Shown: piece after piece, positions 41,674 through 51,491 of the stretch
Position numbering within the stretch: position 1 is the stretch's first letter
Layout: the number at the start of each line of letters is the position of its first letter
From: Jannaschia helgolandensis
Lineage (GTDB): Bacteria > Pseudomonadota > Alphaproteobacteria > Rhodobacterales > Rhodobacteraceae
Reading direction: 5' to 3'
Assembly: GCF_900109285.1 (NCBI RefSeq)
Contig: NZ_FNZQ01000005.1
Coordinates: 186,001 to 250,000, forward strand
DNA length: 64,000 nucleotides
Program-made: the position numbers and the translations under genes
Notes under the pieces: generated by a model
Databases searched by the model: none
What the model was told of the DNA's origin: nothing
Seen by the model: the letters and a program-made list of their open reading frames with translations, nothing else

Positions 41674-44600
41674 GTCAGATCGTCCGCGTTGGCGATTGTA
41701 TTTCCGTGCGGATCTCTGACCTTTAGAGCGACACTCGACTCGACGTCTCTCATCGACCGGCCAGCGACGAACTTGCGATGGGGTTCATCGAGATTGGCCC
41801 AATCCGGCTCCAAGGGCATATGTAGAAGTCGATGGGGGCTCTTCTTCTTAGCGTAGGCGAACTGATTGCCCCCAGCAGCTTGGTCGTCCCCAGTTGAAAT
41901 CCAGGCATCGATTATGTCATCAATTGCGGTCCTGAGCGCCGCGTGACCACCTGCGATCATTTGAGCTGGAGCCCTAGCTACAATGGCTTCGCGCACATCT
42001 TGGCGAACTTGGGGCGAGTCCTTCAGTTCAGTAACCGCATTTTCTGGCGTCAGCAGGGGATCGACGTGGCGTGCCGCTGCAACCACGACTGCTGCTAATG
42101 CCCGATCCAAGGCGCGTGCGGCCCATGGCGTGACGCTAGTCGCCTCCACGGAGCGATAGAACGTACGATGGAACTGGCCGAATTGCTCGAAATGCATTCG
42201 GTCTCTGGGTTTGTGAAGGTTTAAGACGGCAACGACCAAGCCGGGACGGGCAGGATCGCGGCCAACACGACTGGTGGCCTGGATATACTCGGCCGCCGTT
42301 TTGGGTTGGCCTTGGACCATCATCAACCCAAGACGAGTGATGTCGAGTCCGACTGAGATCATGTTGGTGGCTAGAGCGACATCTACACTTTCGGTTCCCG
42401 GCTCAAAGATGGCTTCGAGCCTTTGCTTTGCCAAAGCAACTTTGTCAGTTGACTCGCGGGACGTCAGCTCCATCGGTTCCCTGATCTGGCGATCCGCGAA
42501 AGGCAAGTCTGGAGGATCGATCCGACACCTCTGGGTGCCATAGCGGCCAGCTCTATCCCGGACCTCGTCTTCAACGATACGGCGTGCACCGCCCAGTTCG
42601 CGAAGAGCATTAAAGTAGCAAAGGGCTGTCATGTAGGGATCCGCGGGATTCAAGGTGCCGCCAGAACCAGCCTTTGCATCATAAAACGCTTGTGCCGCCG
42701 CCAGAAGGGTCGTCAAGGAGCGAAGGAAAACGAGTTTCGGTCCTCTTCCCTGGGCTGCTATGCCCATGTAAAGACGAGCCGGATCTTTGCTCGTAGGCAC
42801 CGTCCTTGCGAAAAAACTGTCTGTTCGATCAAGGCCTGGCGGCGGGAAGATGCTCGTTGCGCTTCTGTCGAAGAGTGCTTCGATTTGGTCAGAGGCCCGG
42901 CGGACTGTCGCGGTAGACGCCACAATCTTTGGCCGGATGACATGGTCGCCAACCTTGCGGCTAGCGAGTTGATCGATAGCTGCTTCGTACAATCCGGCCA
43001 CCGTCCCCAATGGCCCTGAGATAAGGTGCAACTCGTCCTGAATAATCAGATCCGGTGGCGCTAGCGACCATCCGTTTCCCAGCGGGCTTCCCTCGCCAGG
43101 CTCAGCTGCACCAAAGAAGCCAAGATCATCGCGAAAACGGTCAACATGACCGAAGAAAGCACCAGTCTCACCGACCCAAGGCAACGCCGCGAACTTGTCG
43201 ACGGTCGCAATCAAAAACGCGGGGAGACGTCGGTAAATTGGTTCGTCGACAGTCAGAACAGGAAGCGGTCTCCCCCGACTGAAATCGCAGTTGGTGTTGG
43301 CGCATCTTATTTCAAGATTGGTCGGGGCATGCTCATTCGGCGTACACGCAAATGAAGATGGTGAGAATTCGGTACCACACCAAGGGCAGGCTTTCAGCGG
43401 CGCGGGAGCTCGTTTGTCACGACCATTTCGGTATCGCCTCACTCGTCCAACTGCTGTCTTTTCGTCGGATTTTCCCTTGCCGCCAAGTTTGTTTGGCGAC
43501 GCATCAGAACCCACCCACAGTCCAATCTCGATGGGCCAATCGCCAAGCAGACGTCGTCCGCGTTCGTCTACGTTTTTGGGATCAGTTCGCATCAGTTCAA
43601 GCGCGCACACGACGCCCGCCGCTCGAGCCAACTGGTCCAAGGTCAACAGCCGTAGAGTATAGCGCATGATCACTGAAACGCCGGCACCCAATACGCCAGA
43701 AGCGGTCAGGCGTCGATGAGCAATTATGAGAGCGGCAAGACCAAGGTACGCTTCGGTTTTGCCACCGCCTGTCGGAAAGAACAGGAGATCAGCTGTCTCA
43801 CGGTCTGGGTGCGTCTTCTGTACCAAGCCCGAGATATTGAGCAGGATAAAGGCAAGCTGGAAGGGTCTCCATGTCGGGGGTCGCATCATACTTGGATCGC
43901 CGCTGGGCCCGGCATTCCGGCGTCGCGCAGCTGAGGCGACAGCAAGGTTCATGAAACGAAAGGCGGAACGAGCTGTCGGATCCGTCAGAAGCAGATCGAT
44001 TCCAGCAGCAATCCGGTCTCGCGCCTGCTCCATTTCCGACACCAAACGCTCGCCAGTCTCCTTTCGCCGACTCGGGAGCGGTGTTAGTTTCTGACGCTCG
44101 GCGTCAATCCAAACACCATATAATTCAGGAAGTTTGGCGATCAGGGCATTTAGGGTGTCTCCATCCTTACTTGCCGCTTCGGCCAAAGCTTCCATTTCGA
44201 ACGAAACGAGCGACTTGATCTCGTCATCTTCGTTCGGGGCGACGCGCTCAACTTCCGCTGTGGGTAGCGGATTCGTCCATACGCGCTTCACAGTGCCAAG
44301 AGCATCTTCGTCCTGGTCCCAGCCTGCTGCAGCGTTTCGTCCTACTGCCCATTCACTCACATCTCGGTAGTGCAAGTCGGCGACCCTGAGATCCCAGTCG
44401 TCCGCACGAGTGCCAGACAAGTCTCGGCGGGGATGAAATCCCCTCTCGAGGGCGAGCTCGAGGCGCGCCTGAAAAACGAAACTCACATCCGAATAGAAGC
44501 GGTGGACAGTCGCTCGTCGGTTCACGAGGAAGACTGTGAGTGCCCGAACCTCTTCCTGCCCTCCATCCGGGGTATCGTACTTGAAAGTTCTAGAGTGGGT

Positions 44601-45212
44601 CTCCAGCGTCAAACCACCGCCTCTGCGTTGCTCGGCAGCGCTTTCCGGGATCAAGATCGGTTCGCCTCTGCCGTCACGCACGGTTATTTGAACGACCCGG
44701 TCCTTTGGAGTACGAACCCAGTCCACCATCGGCCTGGAGTTGCGCTTGGGCTTACCATCCTCGTCAAACTCCTCAGGAAGGGGCTCCGGGAGAAGTATGT
44801 TTTCAGGGAGAGCTGGTTCAGTCCTGTAGTCGCCCCACGAAATCCTTGCCTCGATCTCTTTTACTTCCGGAGGCAACAAGACTGTCAGGCCAATAGAGGA
44901 GGGCAAGAAGCGTCTCCGAGTGTTGGGGGCCTCAGGCTCCTCGTTGTCACCGGCCGCGCCACCGGCACCCTCGGAGTCAGTTTCTTCGACGTCGATTTCC
45001 ATCTCTTCCTGCGCGGATGGATCATCGTCGCCGCCTTCGCCATCCAGCCCAAGCGGATCCTCAGCGGGCGCCAGAAAGCCAGTCAGATACCAGCGCGAGG
45101 GGCTTTCGTTTAGCCGTTCCAACGCCAGATCAGTGTCTTGGTCCCCCGGACCGATCAGGTCGCGACGAAACATTTCAACAATCTTTGAGCGGATATCTAC
45201 CGAGGCTGTCAT
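41670..45212 (-). CDS. drmA: DISARM helicase DrmA
   Basis: An 1180-residue SF2-type helicase. Walker A is PTGGGKTEA (about 480), the DEAH-like box is QDELH (about 725), a zinc ribbon lies before it (CPWCGTEF about 609, CANTNC about 638), and the C-terminal helicase part has TNMISVGLDI and QATSRVGRDP (about 990-1020). Such proteins translocate on phage DNA with DrmB. ATG 45212 is listed; a GTG at 45218, overlapping the PIN stop and better spaced from AAGGA, is an alternative. The N-terminal 70 residues end in an acidic, low-complexity region. Confidence 0.93.
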   Translation of the reverse strand: MTASVDIRSKIVEMFRRDLIGPGDQDTDLALERLNESPSRWYLTGFLAPAEDPLGLDGEGGDDDPSAQEEMEIDVEETDSEGAGGAAGDNEEPEAPNTRRRFLPSSIGLTVLLPPEVKEIEARISWGDYRTEPALPENILLPEPLPEEFDEDGKPKRNSRPMVDWVRTPKDRVVQITVRDGRGEPILIPESAAEQRRGGGLTLETHSRTFKYDTPDGGQEEVRALTVFLVNRRATVHRFYSDVSFVFQARLELALERGFHPRRDLSGTRADDWDLRVADLHYRDVSEWAVGRNAAAGWDQDEDALGTVKRVWTNPLPTAEVERVAPNEDDEIKSLVSFEMEALAEAASKDGDTLNALIAKLPELYGVWIDAERQKLTPLPSRRKETGERLVSEMEQARDRIAAGIDLLLTDPTARSAFRFMNLAVASAARRRNAGPSGDPSMMRPPTWRPFQLAFILLNISGLVQKTHPDRETADLLFFPTGGGKTEAYLGLAALIIAHRRLTASGVLGAGVSVIMRYTLRLLTLDQLARAAGVVCALELMRTDPKNVDERGRRLLGDWPIEIGLWVGSDASPNKLGGKGKSDEKTAVGRVRRYRNGRDKRAPAPLKACPWCGTEFSPSSFACTPNEHAPTNLEIRCANTNCDFSRGRPLPVLTVDEPIYRRLPAFLIATVDKFAALPWVGETGAFFGHVDRFRDDLGFFGAAEPGEGSPLGNGWSLAPPDLIIQDELHLISGPLGTVAGLYEAAIDQLASRKVGDHVIRPKIVASTATVRRASDQIEALFDRSATSIFPPPGLDRTDSFFARTVPTSKDPARLYMGIAAQGRGPKLVFLRSLTTLLAAAQAFYDAKAGSGGTLNPADPYMTALCYFNALRELGGARRIVEDEVRDRAGRYGTQRCRIDPPDLPFADRQIREPMELTSRESTDKVALAKQRLEAIFEPGTESVDVALATNMISVGLDITRLGLMMVQGQPKTAAEYIQATSRVGRDPARPGLVVAVLNLHKPRDRMHFEQFGQFHRTFYRSVEATSVTPWAARALDRALAAVVVAAARHVDPLLTPENAVTELKDSPQVRQDVREAIVARAPAQMIAGGHAALRTAIDDIIDAWISTGDDQAAGGNQFAYAKKKSPHRLLHMPLEPDWANLDEPHRKFVAGRSMRDVESSVALKVRDPHGNTIANADDLT

Positions 45213-45217
45213 GACCA

Positions 45218-45724
45218 CTAAATTCCTTCTGAAATAACGAGTTCGCTCAGGGTCTTGGCCAACCACTTGCTCGTGTACGCTGTCTTCAGGGGTTGCTTCG
45301 GGCGATAGCCAACGGCATCGAGAAGCTGCTCCAAAGCGAAAAGTCGGTCTCGAAACCCCGACCGAACGCCGAAGCGGAGACTGGCCTTGTCCGGCCCGCA
45401 CAGCACCCATCCGTCAGTTCTTATGAGGGCATGCGCCCAAAGCGAGTGCTCACCGATGTCCAGGTTGATGCCTGATGCCCTGAGCAAAACCTCCGCACGT
45501 TCGCGATCACTCACATCGTGCACGGCAGCCAACGAAGTCCGAAGTGCTGCAGCCTCGATCAGTTCCTCGGTTCGCCGACGCTGAAAGCCTGTTTGAGTCT
45601 CCGTCACACAATCTTCCACGGTTTCAACCGAGTAGCCGCCAGATAACGCACGCCAAGCCCCGATCCGATAGGACTCGAGAATGACGTTCGTATCAACAAG
45701 GACAGGACCCGGGTGCTTCGCCAT
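45218..45724 (-). CDS. PIN-domain ribonuclease-like protein inside the DISARM operon
   Basis: A 168-residue PIN protein: VLVDTNVILESYR gives Asp 11 with the classical DTN motif, CVTETQTG supplies Glu 42, and GEHSLW (Glu 92) with GPDKASL (Asp 112) complete the four-acid site. PIN proteins cut RNA and are often toxins. The start is ATG 45724, 7 bp after the XRE-ImmA stop; the frame extends upstream without a better start. It is not a standard DISARM component. Its neighbour, an XRE-ImmA protein, suggests a toxin/regulator pair, which is inference. Confidence 0.8.
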   Translation of the reverse strand: MAKHPGPVLVDTNVILESYRIGAWRALSGGYSVETVEDCVTETQTGFQRRRTEELIEAAALRTSLAAVHDVSDRERAEVLLRASGINLDIGEHSLWAHALIRTDGWVLCGPDKASLRFGVRSGFRDRLFALEQLLDAVGYRPKQPLKTAYTSKWLAKTLSELVISEGI

Positions 45725-45731
45725 GGCAGCC

Positions 45732-46838
45732 TCACAGCTCTGCAGGGGGTTCGACCCCGTGAGCGAAAAACAGATCGGTGAGGTCTTCAACCGTTTGATC
45801 GAGCAGCCCTGCAGCGCGGCGCGTCGAAACCCGCCCCTCGTCAACAGCAAGACCGATCACTTCCATAAACGGCTTGGAAAAAAGAACTGGTACCTCAGCA
45901 TCGCCCACATCGCGGCCATTGTTTCGAAGCGCCGCATCATTCAGCGCTTTGGCACGGGCAGGCTTGAGTTCGCTGAGCGCCACCAAGCGCCATTTCAGAG
46001 CAGATGCGGTCACCTGAAGCTCTTCTGCAGTGGCGTTCAGTTGTGAGATCAGTTCGCCGTCCTCGAGGCTCGCCCAATCGCCAAACCTGCCGAGAACGGC
46101 CTGCGGCATGAGAACAGCAGACGCAAAGTTGTTCGCCAATTGCTCGACGCGGTTCCCACCGGTTTCCTTCGCCTCCTCGGAATGTTCCGGGGGCATCGCA
46201 TCCCATGTGAGGATGTGAAACAGCTCATGAGCGAGGTCGAAGTGCCTACGGCCGACGACCTCCTTCCGGTTGATCAGTACGACGTCGAGCTCTGGCAGCC
46301 GACAGGCCGCACCCGAAATTCCCTCGAACGCGTCGACCATCAGCACTAGAATGCCAAGCTCACGCTCCATCACTTCAGCCAGCCGCGCGGCTGGAACGTC
46401 GCCCAGCTCGAACTCTGCGACAAACCGCTCTCCAGCTTCCATGGCATCCTCGAAGCTGGAACGTTTGGTCAGCCCCAGTGACCTGCGAAGCAGTGGGGCG
46501 GCACGACCAACCTGTGGGGCGATGGCGCGGAACGCGGCAATCCAGCGACCGGCGTTTCGCTCATAGCCATTCAGCACACCCGCACTGACATTGGTCTGCC
46601 GCCACGAGAAACGGCCTTCACCAACCAGCATGAACGGATCGGTGAAATACTCGAGCGTCGCTCCAAGCTTCTCGACGGCCAGCATCAGTTCGTCCGCCGT
46701 GACGCGGCGCTCACCGGTCTCGATGGCAGACACCGTCTGCCGGTCCTTGAAGCCGAAAAGTTGCGCCAGGTCGTCCTGCGAGAGCTTTCGCTCTTCGCGC
46801 AGGGCCTTGATCCTCGCGCCGATAAGTTGTGTCGCCAT
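45732..46838 (-). CDS. XRE-HTH/ImmA-IrrE fusion regulator
   Basis: A 368-residue one-chain version of the XRE-ImmA pair. Residues 1-60 are an XRE HTH (IKALREERKLSQDDLAQLFG, TVSAIETGERR). The metallopeptidase part has HELFH (204-208) and a downstream Glu (VEQLANNFASAVLMP, about 232). ATG 46838 has GGAGG six bases upstream. A predicted promoter and a perfect palindrome lie just before it (46857-46897). It probably represses its own promoter and is inactivated on a signal, controlling PIN, drmA and drmB. The fusion differs from the split pair at 565-1817. Confidence 0.85.
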   Translation of the reverse strand: MATQLIGARIKALREERKLSQDDLAQLFGFKDRQTVSAIETGERRVTADELMLAVEKLGATLEYFTDPFMLVGEGRFSWRQTNVSAGVLNGYERNAGRWIAAFRAIAPQVGRAAPLLRRSLGLTKRSSFEDAMEAGERFVAEFELGDVPAARLAEVMERELGILVLMVDAFEGISGAACRLPELDVVLINRKEVVGRRHFDLAHELFHILTWDAMPPEHSEEAKETGGNRVEQLANNFASAVLMPQAVLGRFGDWASLEDGELISQLNATAEELQVTASALKWRLVALSELKPARAKALNDAALRNNGRDVGDAEVPVLFSKPFMEVIGLAVDEGRVSTRRAAGLLDQTVEDLTDLFFAHGVEPPAEL

Positions 46839-46856
46839 GGTGTGCCTCCGTGGCGC

Positions 46857-46897
46857 TATATAATCTTGCAGAACGGCAAATGCAAGAAATTCTTGCA
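46857..46897 (-). promoter_or_regulatory. Predicted internal DISARM promoter with palindromic operator
   Basis: On the minus strand TTGCAT (46885-46880) and TATATA (46862-46857) are separated by 17 bases, a good sigma-70 promoter. The perfect palindrome TGCAAGAAATTCTTGCA (46881-46897) overlaps the -35, and another TCTTGCA half-site lies at 46864-46870 within the spacer. The start codon is only about 12 bases past the expected transcription start. The arrangement fits autorepression by the XRE-ImmA protein and a second transcript for the distal DISARM genes. Confidence 0.65.
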
Positions 46898-46905
46898 CCC
46901 GTCAC

Positions 46906-47562
46906 TCAGGCGACCCGGTCAGCCTCTTCGATCCGCGCGGTGCCTGCTTCCTCTTCGAAATAGCGATCGCCGCCACTCAGAGACGAACAGAAGAGGTCGG
47001 CCAAGACGCTGCCGATCCGGCGCATGTCGTCATGGAAGAGGTCCAACGTCAGCGTCTGTGCTGCGCCTCGCTCGGCGTTGAACTCCACCCGGAAACCTGC
47101 CAGCAGCGTCTTTCCCGTTCGGGCAGAATGCTTGTGGATCGATCTGATCGTCCGTCCGTCTCCATGCGCCAGGGCGTCTCGAAGCCACTTGAAGAAGTCC
47201 TCCGCCGTCATGGCCTCGAAGTCGGCGTTGATCCTGCGGTCCTGGTTTTCACGTCCATCCGCCCGGTCGACCAGCACGATCTGAGGAGCGGCTAGGGAAA
47301 GCCGCCACGGATCGTCCGTTATCAGGGTGTCCCGCATTGCTTCCCGCACGTTGTGGGCGCGATGGTCCGCCTGGTCCTCCCATTCGACACGCTGACCTAG
47401 GTTGCCAGCCACCCATGCGCGGTTCTTGGTCCAGAGCAGCACACTGCTGAACAGGGCGAAGGTCTGGGTTACGTTGAACGTCGTCTGCGGCGGCTCGTCG
47501 AGCATCGCCTTCAAACGGTTTACGATGGCCCATTCGACATGTTCGTCAGCGATACCGCCCAT
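46906..47562 (-). CDS. HEPN-like protein inside the DISARM operon
   Basis: A 218-residue, mostly helical protein with FFKWLRDALAHGDGRTI: Arg 128 and His 133 form the R-x4-H active motif of HEPN ribonucleases, with the typical following GDGR. ATG 47562 has GGAGG six bases upstream, 12 bp after drmMI. HEPN proteins are frequent RNA-cutting effectors or scaffolds in defence and toxin systems. It is not a known DISARM subunit. The remainder of the protein is not recognised. Confidence 0.65.
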   Translation of the reverse strand: MGGIADEHVEWAIVNRLKAMLDEPPQTTFNVTQTFALFSSVLLWTKNRAWVAGNLGQRVEWEDQADHRAHNVREAMRDTLITDDPWRLSLAAPQIVLVDRADGRENQDRRINADFEAMTAEDFFKWLRDALAHGDGRTIRSIHKHSARTGKTLLAGFRVEFNAERGAAQTLTLDLFHDDMRRIGSVLADLFCSSLSGGDRYFEEEAGTARIEEADRVA

Positions 47563-47574
47563 GTGCTGCCTCCA

Positions 47575-50500
47575 TCATGCCGCTTCTCCTGCGTCGTCTT
47601 CGTCATCGTCTACGTCGGACGCGGTCAGGCCTGCGGCGCGTTCGGCTTCGTCACGTTCTGCGTTGAGGGCGAGGAGGCGGGCGAGGACCTCGTCCTTGAA
47701 CTCGGACGGCCAGTCGAGGCGGGTCTTGGCTTGCTTGCCCTCGTCGGCGTCCTGTTCGATGTACTCCGGCTGCGCCCGGTCGGCGAGGTCGTCCCAGCCG
47801 TAGGCGCGCAGGACGGCGGCATCCATCTCGGCATGGAGTTCGCGCAGACAAGCGATATCTGAAGCGTTCTGACCGCGGTCGTGGAAGTGATTGTAGGTTT
47901 TGGTCAAACCTTCTTTACGTGAAAGCATTATCTGCGCCCTATGTTCGTCGTAAGCAAACCCAACCTTGCGCAGCTGAACTGACGATTCATGTGCAACCGG
48001 AAACGGGAATGTCTCGAAACAATCCGGTGGGCTGTAGTTCGGGGTTTCCCCCAACGTCGTGCCCCACATGAGGGCCCAAAGCTCATGCACTCGACTACTG
48101 ACGACGGCAAAATCTCGCTCTTCGCCGCTGGCGGCAAGTACAATGACCTTCTCATTGAATATCGTCTTGGCTGGCAAAAAGGCGAACGCGATGTAAGTGG
48201 TAATGCGGGATATCGCTAGAACACGACTTTGGGACCGAATTGCGTTGTATAGTGCAGGGGTATACGTTCCGTACTGCCACCAATAATCTCGCCTTCTAAT
48301 GGCGACAGAATACCCGCCTAGCCTGGCCCGATGCGGCTTAACTTTGTTTTCAACGATTTGTAGCAGATCAGGCCATTTCGTCGCCTCTTGGAGAGACATA
48401 TTCGCAAAGTTTATAGCAAACCGCGTAGCTTTTTGCGCTGGATCAGTCGCTAGTTCTTTCCCTCCGATGAACGGCATAATTAGTTCTGCGTTGTGCGGGT
48501 TCGCACTGATTAGGTCATCCATATCTTGAAGTGTGCCGGCTTGGCCGTTTTTTTCATCATCCGAAAAGATAAAGCCCAAGCCGTAAACGTCGCATCCGCG
48601 GAAAGCTTTCTTCTTGTTTGATCGAAGCTTTTTGGCAGTGAACTCGATTGCTGAAGGCAGAAGAAAAGAATTTATACCTTCTACTGGCCTGCCATTAAGA
48701 AAGGCCGATCTTCCTTTTCCGCCGCGCTCCACGTGAATAATGCTGACAAAAACATCAGCTTCACCCGGCCATTGAATGCTCTGTTGAGCTCGAAAAATAT
48801 CCGCGCCACTTTTCTTCAGCGACATCAAGCCAGCCTCGCGGGTGTCGCCTTCTGATATCGTTTTCGTCCCAACTAGGCCAAATGCGCCACCCACTCTAAG
48901 TACGTCAAACGATCTTCTCAAAAAGTGGGCAACGAGATCAACAGCTTTGCCACCGCTATCCTTGTGCGTTTCTCGAAGCCAGTCCGGATACCCGGGACCA
49001 AGCGACGGCCAGATCTTGGCACCTCCAAGAAAAGGCGGATTGCCGACGATGGCATCGAACCCGCCATTCTCGCGTTTGAACACTTCTGGGAACTCGATGG
49101 CCCAGTGAAACGGTGGAGTACCATACTCCCCATCGCGCAGCGCCGTCGCAGAAGCCTCCAGCAGGTCCCACCTTGCCGGGCGGCCCGAGAACCAGCTTTC
49201 TGCATCCGCCCGGGCTTTCTCCCGCGCCTTCGCCTTGTCGGCCGAGAAGAAGGCCGCGATCACCGCATCCCCGAGCAGCCGTACTGGCGACAGACGCGTC
49301 TCCACATGCTTGTGGCGCTGTTCCTGGATTGCACGCATCGTGTCGTCCGGTGCCGACCGGATTTCGGCGCGGGCCCGGTCCGCCTCGGCCACACGTTCGG
49401 CAACGAGCGGCCGCAGTAGAGGCAGGCCAGGTTTCGAAGCATCCCAGTTCGCTGCTGCGATCTGCTCGGGCGTCAGACCCACAAGGCTGTCGCCGCATTT
49501 CAGCGCATGGTCGAGGAAGGTGAACTCGTGATCCTTTGCCAGCGTGGCCAGCCAGAGCGATAGCCGCGCCAGATCGACCGCGCGCGCGTTCCGGTCCACG
49601 CCATAGAGACACCGCTGCGCGACAAGGCGGCGCGCATGAAGCTCCTCGTCCTCATCCGCCGGGATCTTCGGCCGCGCCTCTGGCCAGCGCGCCCAGGCAT
49701 CGACCAGGCGCGAGGTGATGGCTCGGCAGGCTTCGACGAGGAACGCACCGGACCCCATTGCCGGATCGCAGACCTTGAGGTCGAGGACTTGTTCGGGCGT
49801 CGCATCCGGCCCCAGACGCTCGAACGCTGGCTCCAGCGCATGGGCGACGATCGGCGCTGTCAGGCTGCGCGGTGTGTAATGGCTACCGGTGCGGCGGCGT
49901 TCGTCCGTCGGCTGGAGGATTGGCGTTCCCGTCGCCGCAACTATGTGGCGGGGCGAGCCGCGTCCATCGACGATGTTGTCGAGTGCGGCGGCGAGATCCT
50001 CGACCGTTGCAGCAGCCTCAATCGGCTTTGCTTGCGCGGCGGTCAGGGAACGGCCCACATTCTCCTTCAGGTCCTTTATCCGGTCCTTGCCCTTTTTGTT
50101 CAGAAGATCGTCGAGGCCAACGAAGACGGGCGTCTTGTTGTTCTTACCAGCTTTGATCGCTAGCACTCGACACGGCGCCTCCTCGACGGTGAAGCCCATG
50201 ACCGTCTCGTAGACGGAGCCGATCTGTTCGACATCGAGTGTGCGGTAAGAGAGGCGTTCACGCTGCTGCCCGCGCAGCTTCAGGGTCATGAGCCCTTCGA
50301 GAATGCGCAGGATGCAGCCGTCCGAGACCTGGAGGACGCGAGGGTCCTCATCCACATCGCTGCGGCCTTCGAGGAAAGGAAATTCATCCGGATCGAACAG
50401 CTTGCCGCCGCGCGCCTGGACGAAGTGGGTCGGTTGCCCTCCGTGGATCAGCCGGAACAGAGCCAGCAGCTGACCCCAGCCGCCGCGCCGTTCATCCATC

Positions 50501-51486
50501 GTGTCTGGGTTCAGCGCGGCTTCTTCGGCGAGGCGTGCAAAGAGGCCACGGACGGAATAGCTCGTCTCATAGATCGATCTGGCGCGGCCATCCGAGCGGG
50601 AGGGTAGCAGATCACGGTCCTCGGCATAGAGGATGAACACCAGCCGCATGAGGACCGTCAGAAGACCCTCATAGAGGTGGTCGGGATGGGAGCGTGCAAG
50701 GCCCCGCGTGAGATCAGGATCGGCTGCGTGCAGACCACGAAGGAGGTCGTGTAAAGCGCCGAGGACCTGACCGGCAAGTTCCGTGGAAACCGAAGCCTGC
50801 GCATCGCGGCTTTTCTTCAAGAGTGCGGGAAGTCGCCGTTCATCGGCATCCGAGAACAGACGGAAGCGGTCAAGGACGAGCTTCAGGCCCGCGAGCATTG
50901 GACGCCCGGCCACTGTCTCGAGAGGGCGGATCGGGAACGAGAGATGACCAGAAGTCTCGCCACGAGGCGCATAGACAAGGCGGATCACCTTGTCGGTGAT
51001 CATCACACCGGCAAAGACGCCGGTGTCACGTAGAAGACGCTCGAAGCGCTGGTGAGGCGTCGCCTCCCAGCCATCGAGCTGAGACCGCGTGTCAGGATCA
51101 ATTCCGGCGTCCTCGATACGTACAAGCAACTGCCAAGGCTGGTCGGCTTCGCCTAGCTCCGCCACTGCCCAATGCGGAGAAAGGGTAGTAGAATGCTCTG
51201 GCAACCTGACGATCAGTTGATCCGGGATCTCCGGGCCCTCTGCCGTACCGGCGGTGTGGCGAGCTTCCCAGCCCAGAACTTGTTCCGCAAAGGCCCAAGG
51301 GTCGAGGATCGCTGTGCCGTCGCTATCAGTGTTCAAAAGCTCGGCGATAGCACCTGTGTCTATCGGGCTCTGATGCAGTGGAGCTAGCCCCAGCTCCTTG
51401 AGAACGCTGGGCGCAATGACAAGTCCAACCGGCTGAATATGATCAAGCCACTCGAGGTCGGGGTCGCGATTAATCTCAGAAACCAT
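47575..51486 (-). CDS. drmMI: DISARM adenine-N6 methyltransferase DrmMI
   Basis: A 1303-residue class-1 DISARM methyltransferase. Motif I is CDPAMGSGAFLVEACR (about 573), the catalytic NPPF is in VGNPPFLGGAKIW (about 815), and a specificity-like region follows, as in Eco57I/BREX PglX-type enzymes. It marks host DNA as self. The N-terminal 500 residues carry restriction-like or DNA-handling segments without a visible nuclease motif. The C-terminus is acidic. It sits 5 bp after drmD. Middle parts around 48-49 kb are notably AT-richer than the phage genes. Confidence 0.92.
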   Translation of the reverse strand: MVSEINRDPDLEWLDHIQPVGLVIAPSVLKELGLAPLHQSPIDTGAIAELLNTDSDGTAILDPWAFAEQVLGWEARHTAGTAEGPEIPDQLIVRLPEHSTTLSPHWAVAELGEADQPWQLLVRIEDAGIDPDTRSQLDGWEATPHQRFERLLRDTGVFAGVMITDKVIRLVYAPRGETSGHLSFPIRPLETVAGRPMLAGLKLVLDRFRLFSDADERRLPALLKKSRDAQASVSTELAGQVLGALHDLLRGLHAADPDLTRGLARSHPDHLYEGLLTVLMRLVFILYAEDRDLLPSRSDGRARSIYETSYSVRGLFARLAEEAALNPDTMDERRGGWGQLLALFRLIHGGQPTHFVQARGGKLFDPDEFPFLEGRSDVDEDPRVLQVSDGCILRILEGLMTLKLRGQQRERLSYRTLDVEQIGSVYETVMGFTVEEAPCRVLAIKAGKNNKTPVFVGLDDLLNKKGKDRIKDLKENVGRSLTAAQAKPIEAAATVEDLAAALDNIVDGRGSPRHIVAATGTPILQPTDERRRTGSHYTPRSLTAPIVAHALEPAFERLGPDATPEQVLDLKVCDPAMGSGAFLVEACRAITSRLVDAWARWPEARPKIPADEDEELHARRLVAQRCLYGVDRNARAVDLARLSLWLATLAKDHEFTFLDHALKCGDSLVGLTPEQIAAANWDASKPGLPLLRPLVAERVAEADRARAEIRSAPDDTMRAIQEQRHKHVETRLSPVRLLGDAVIAAFFSADKAKAREKARADAESWFSGRPARWDLLEASATALRDGEYGTPPFHWAIEFPEVFKRENGGFDAIVGNPPFLGGAKIWPSLGPGYPDWLRETHKDSGGKAVDLVAHFLRRSFDVLRVGGAFGLVGTKTISEGDTREAGLMSLKKSGADIFRAQQSIQWPGEADVFVSIIHVERGGKGRSAFLNGRPVEGINSFLLPSAIEFTAKKLRSNKKKAFRGCDVYGLGFIFSDDEKNGQAGTLQDMDDLISANPHNAELIMPFIGGKELATDPAQKATRFAINFANMSLQEATKWPDLLQIVENKVKPHRARLGGYSVAIRRRDYWWQYGTYTPALYNAIRSQSRVLAISRITTYIAFAFLPAKTIFNEKVIVLAASGEERDFAVVSSRVHELWALMWGTTLGETPNYSPPDCFETFPFPVAHESSVQLRKVGFAYDEHRAQIMLSRKEGLTKTYNHFHDRGQNASDIACLRELHAEMDAAVLRAYGWDDLADRAQPEYIEQDADEGKQAKTRLDWPSEFKDEVLARLLALNAERDEAERAAGLTASDVDDDEDDAGEAA

Positions 51487-51491
51487 CTATA

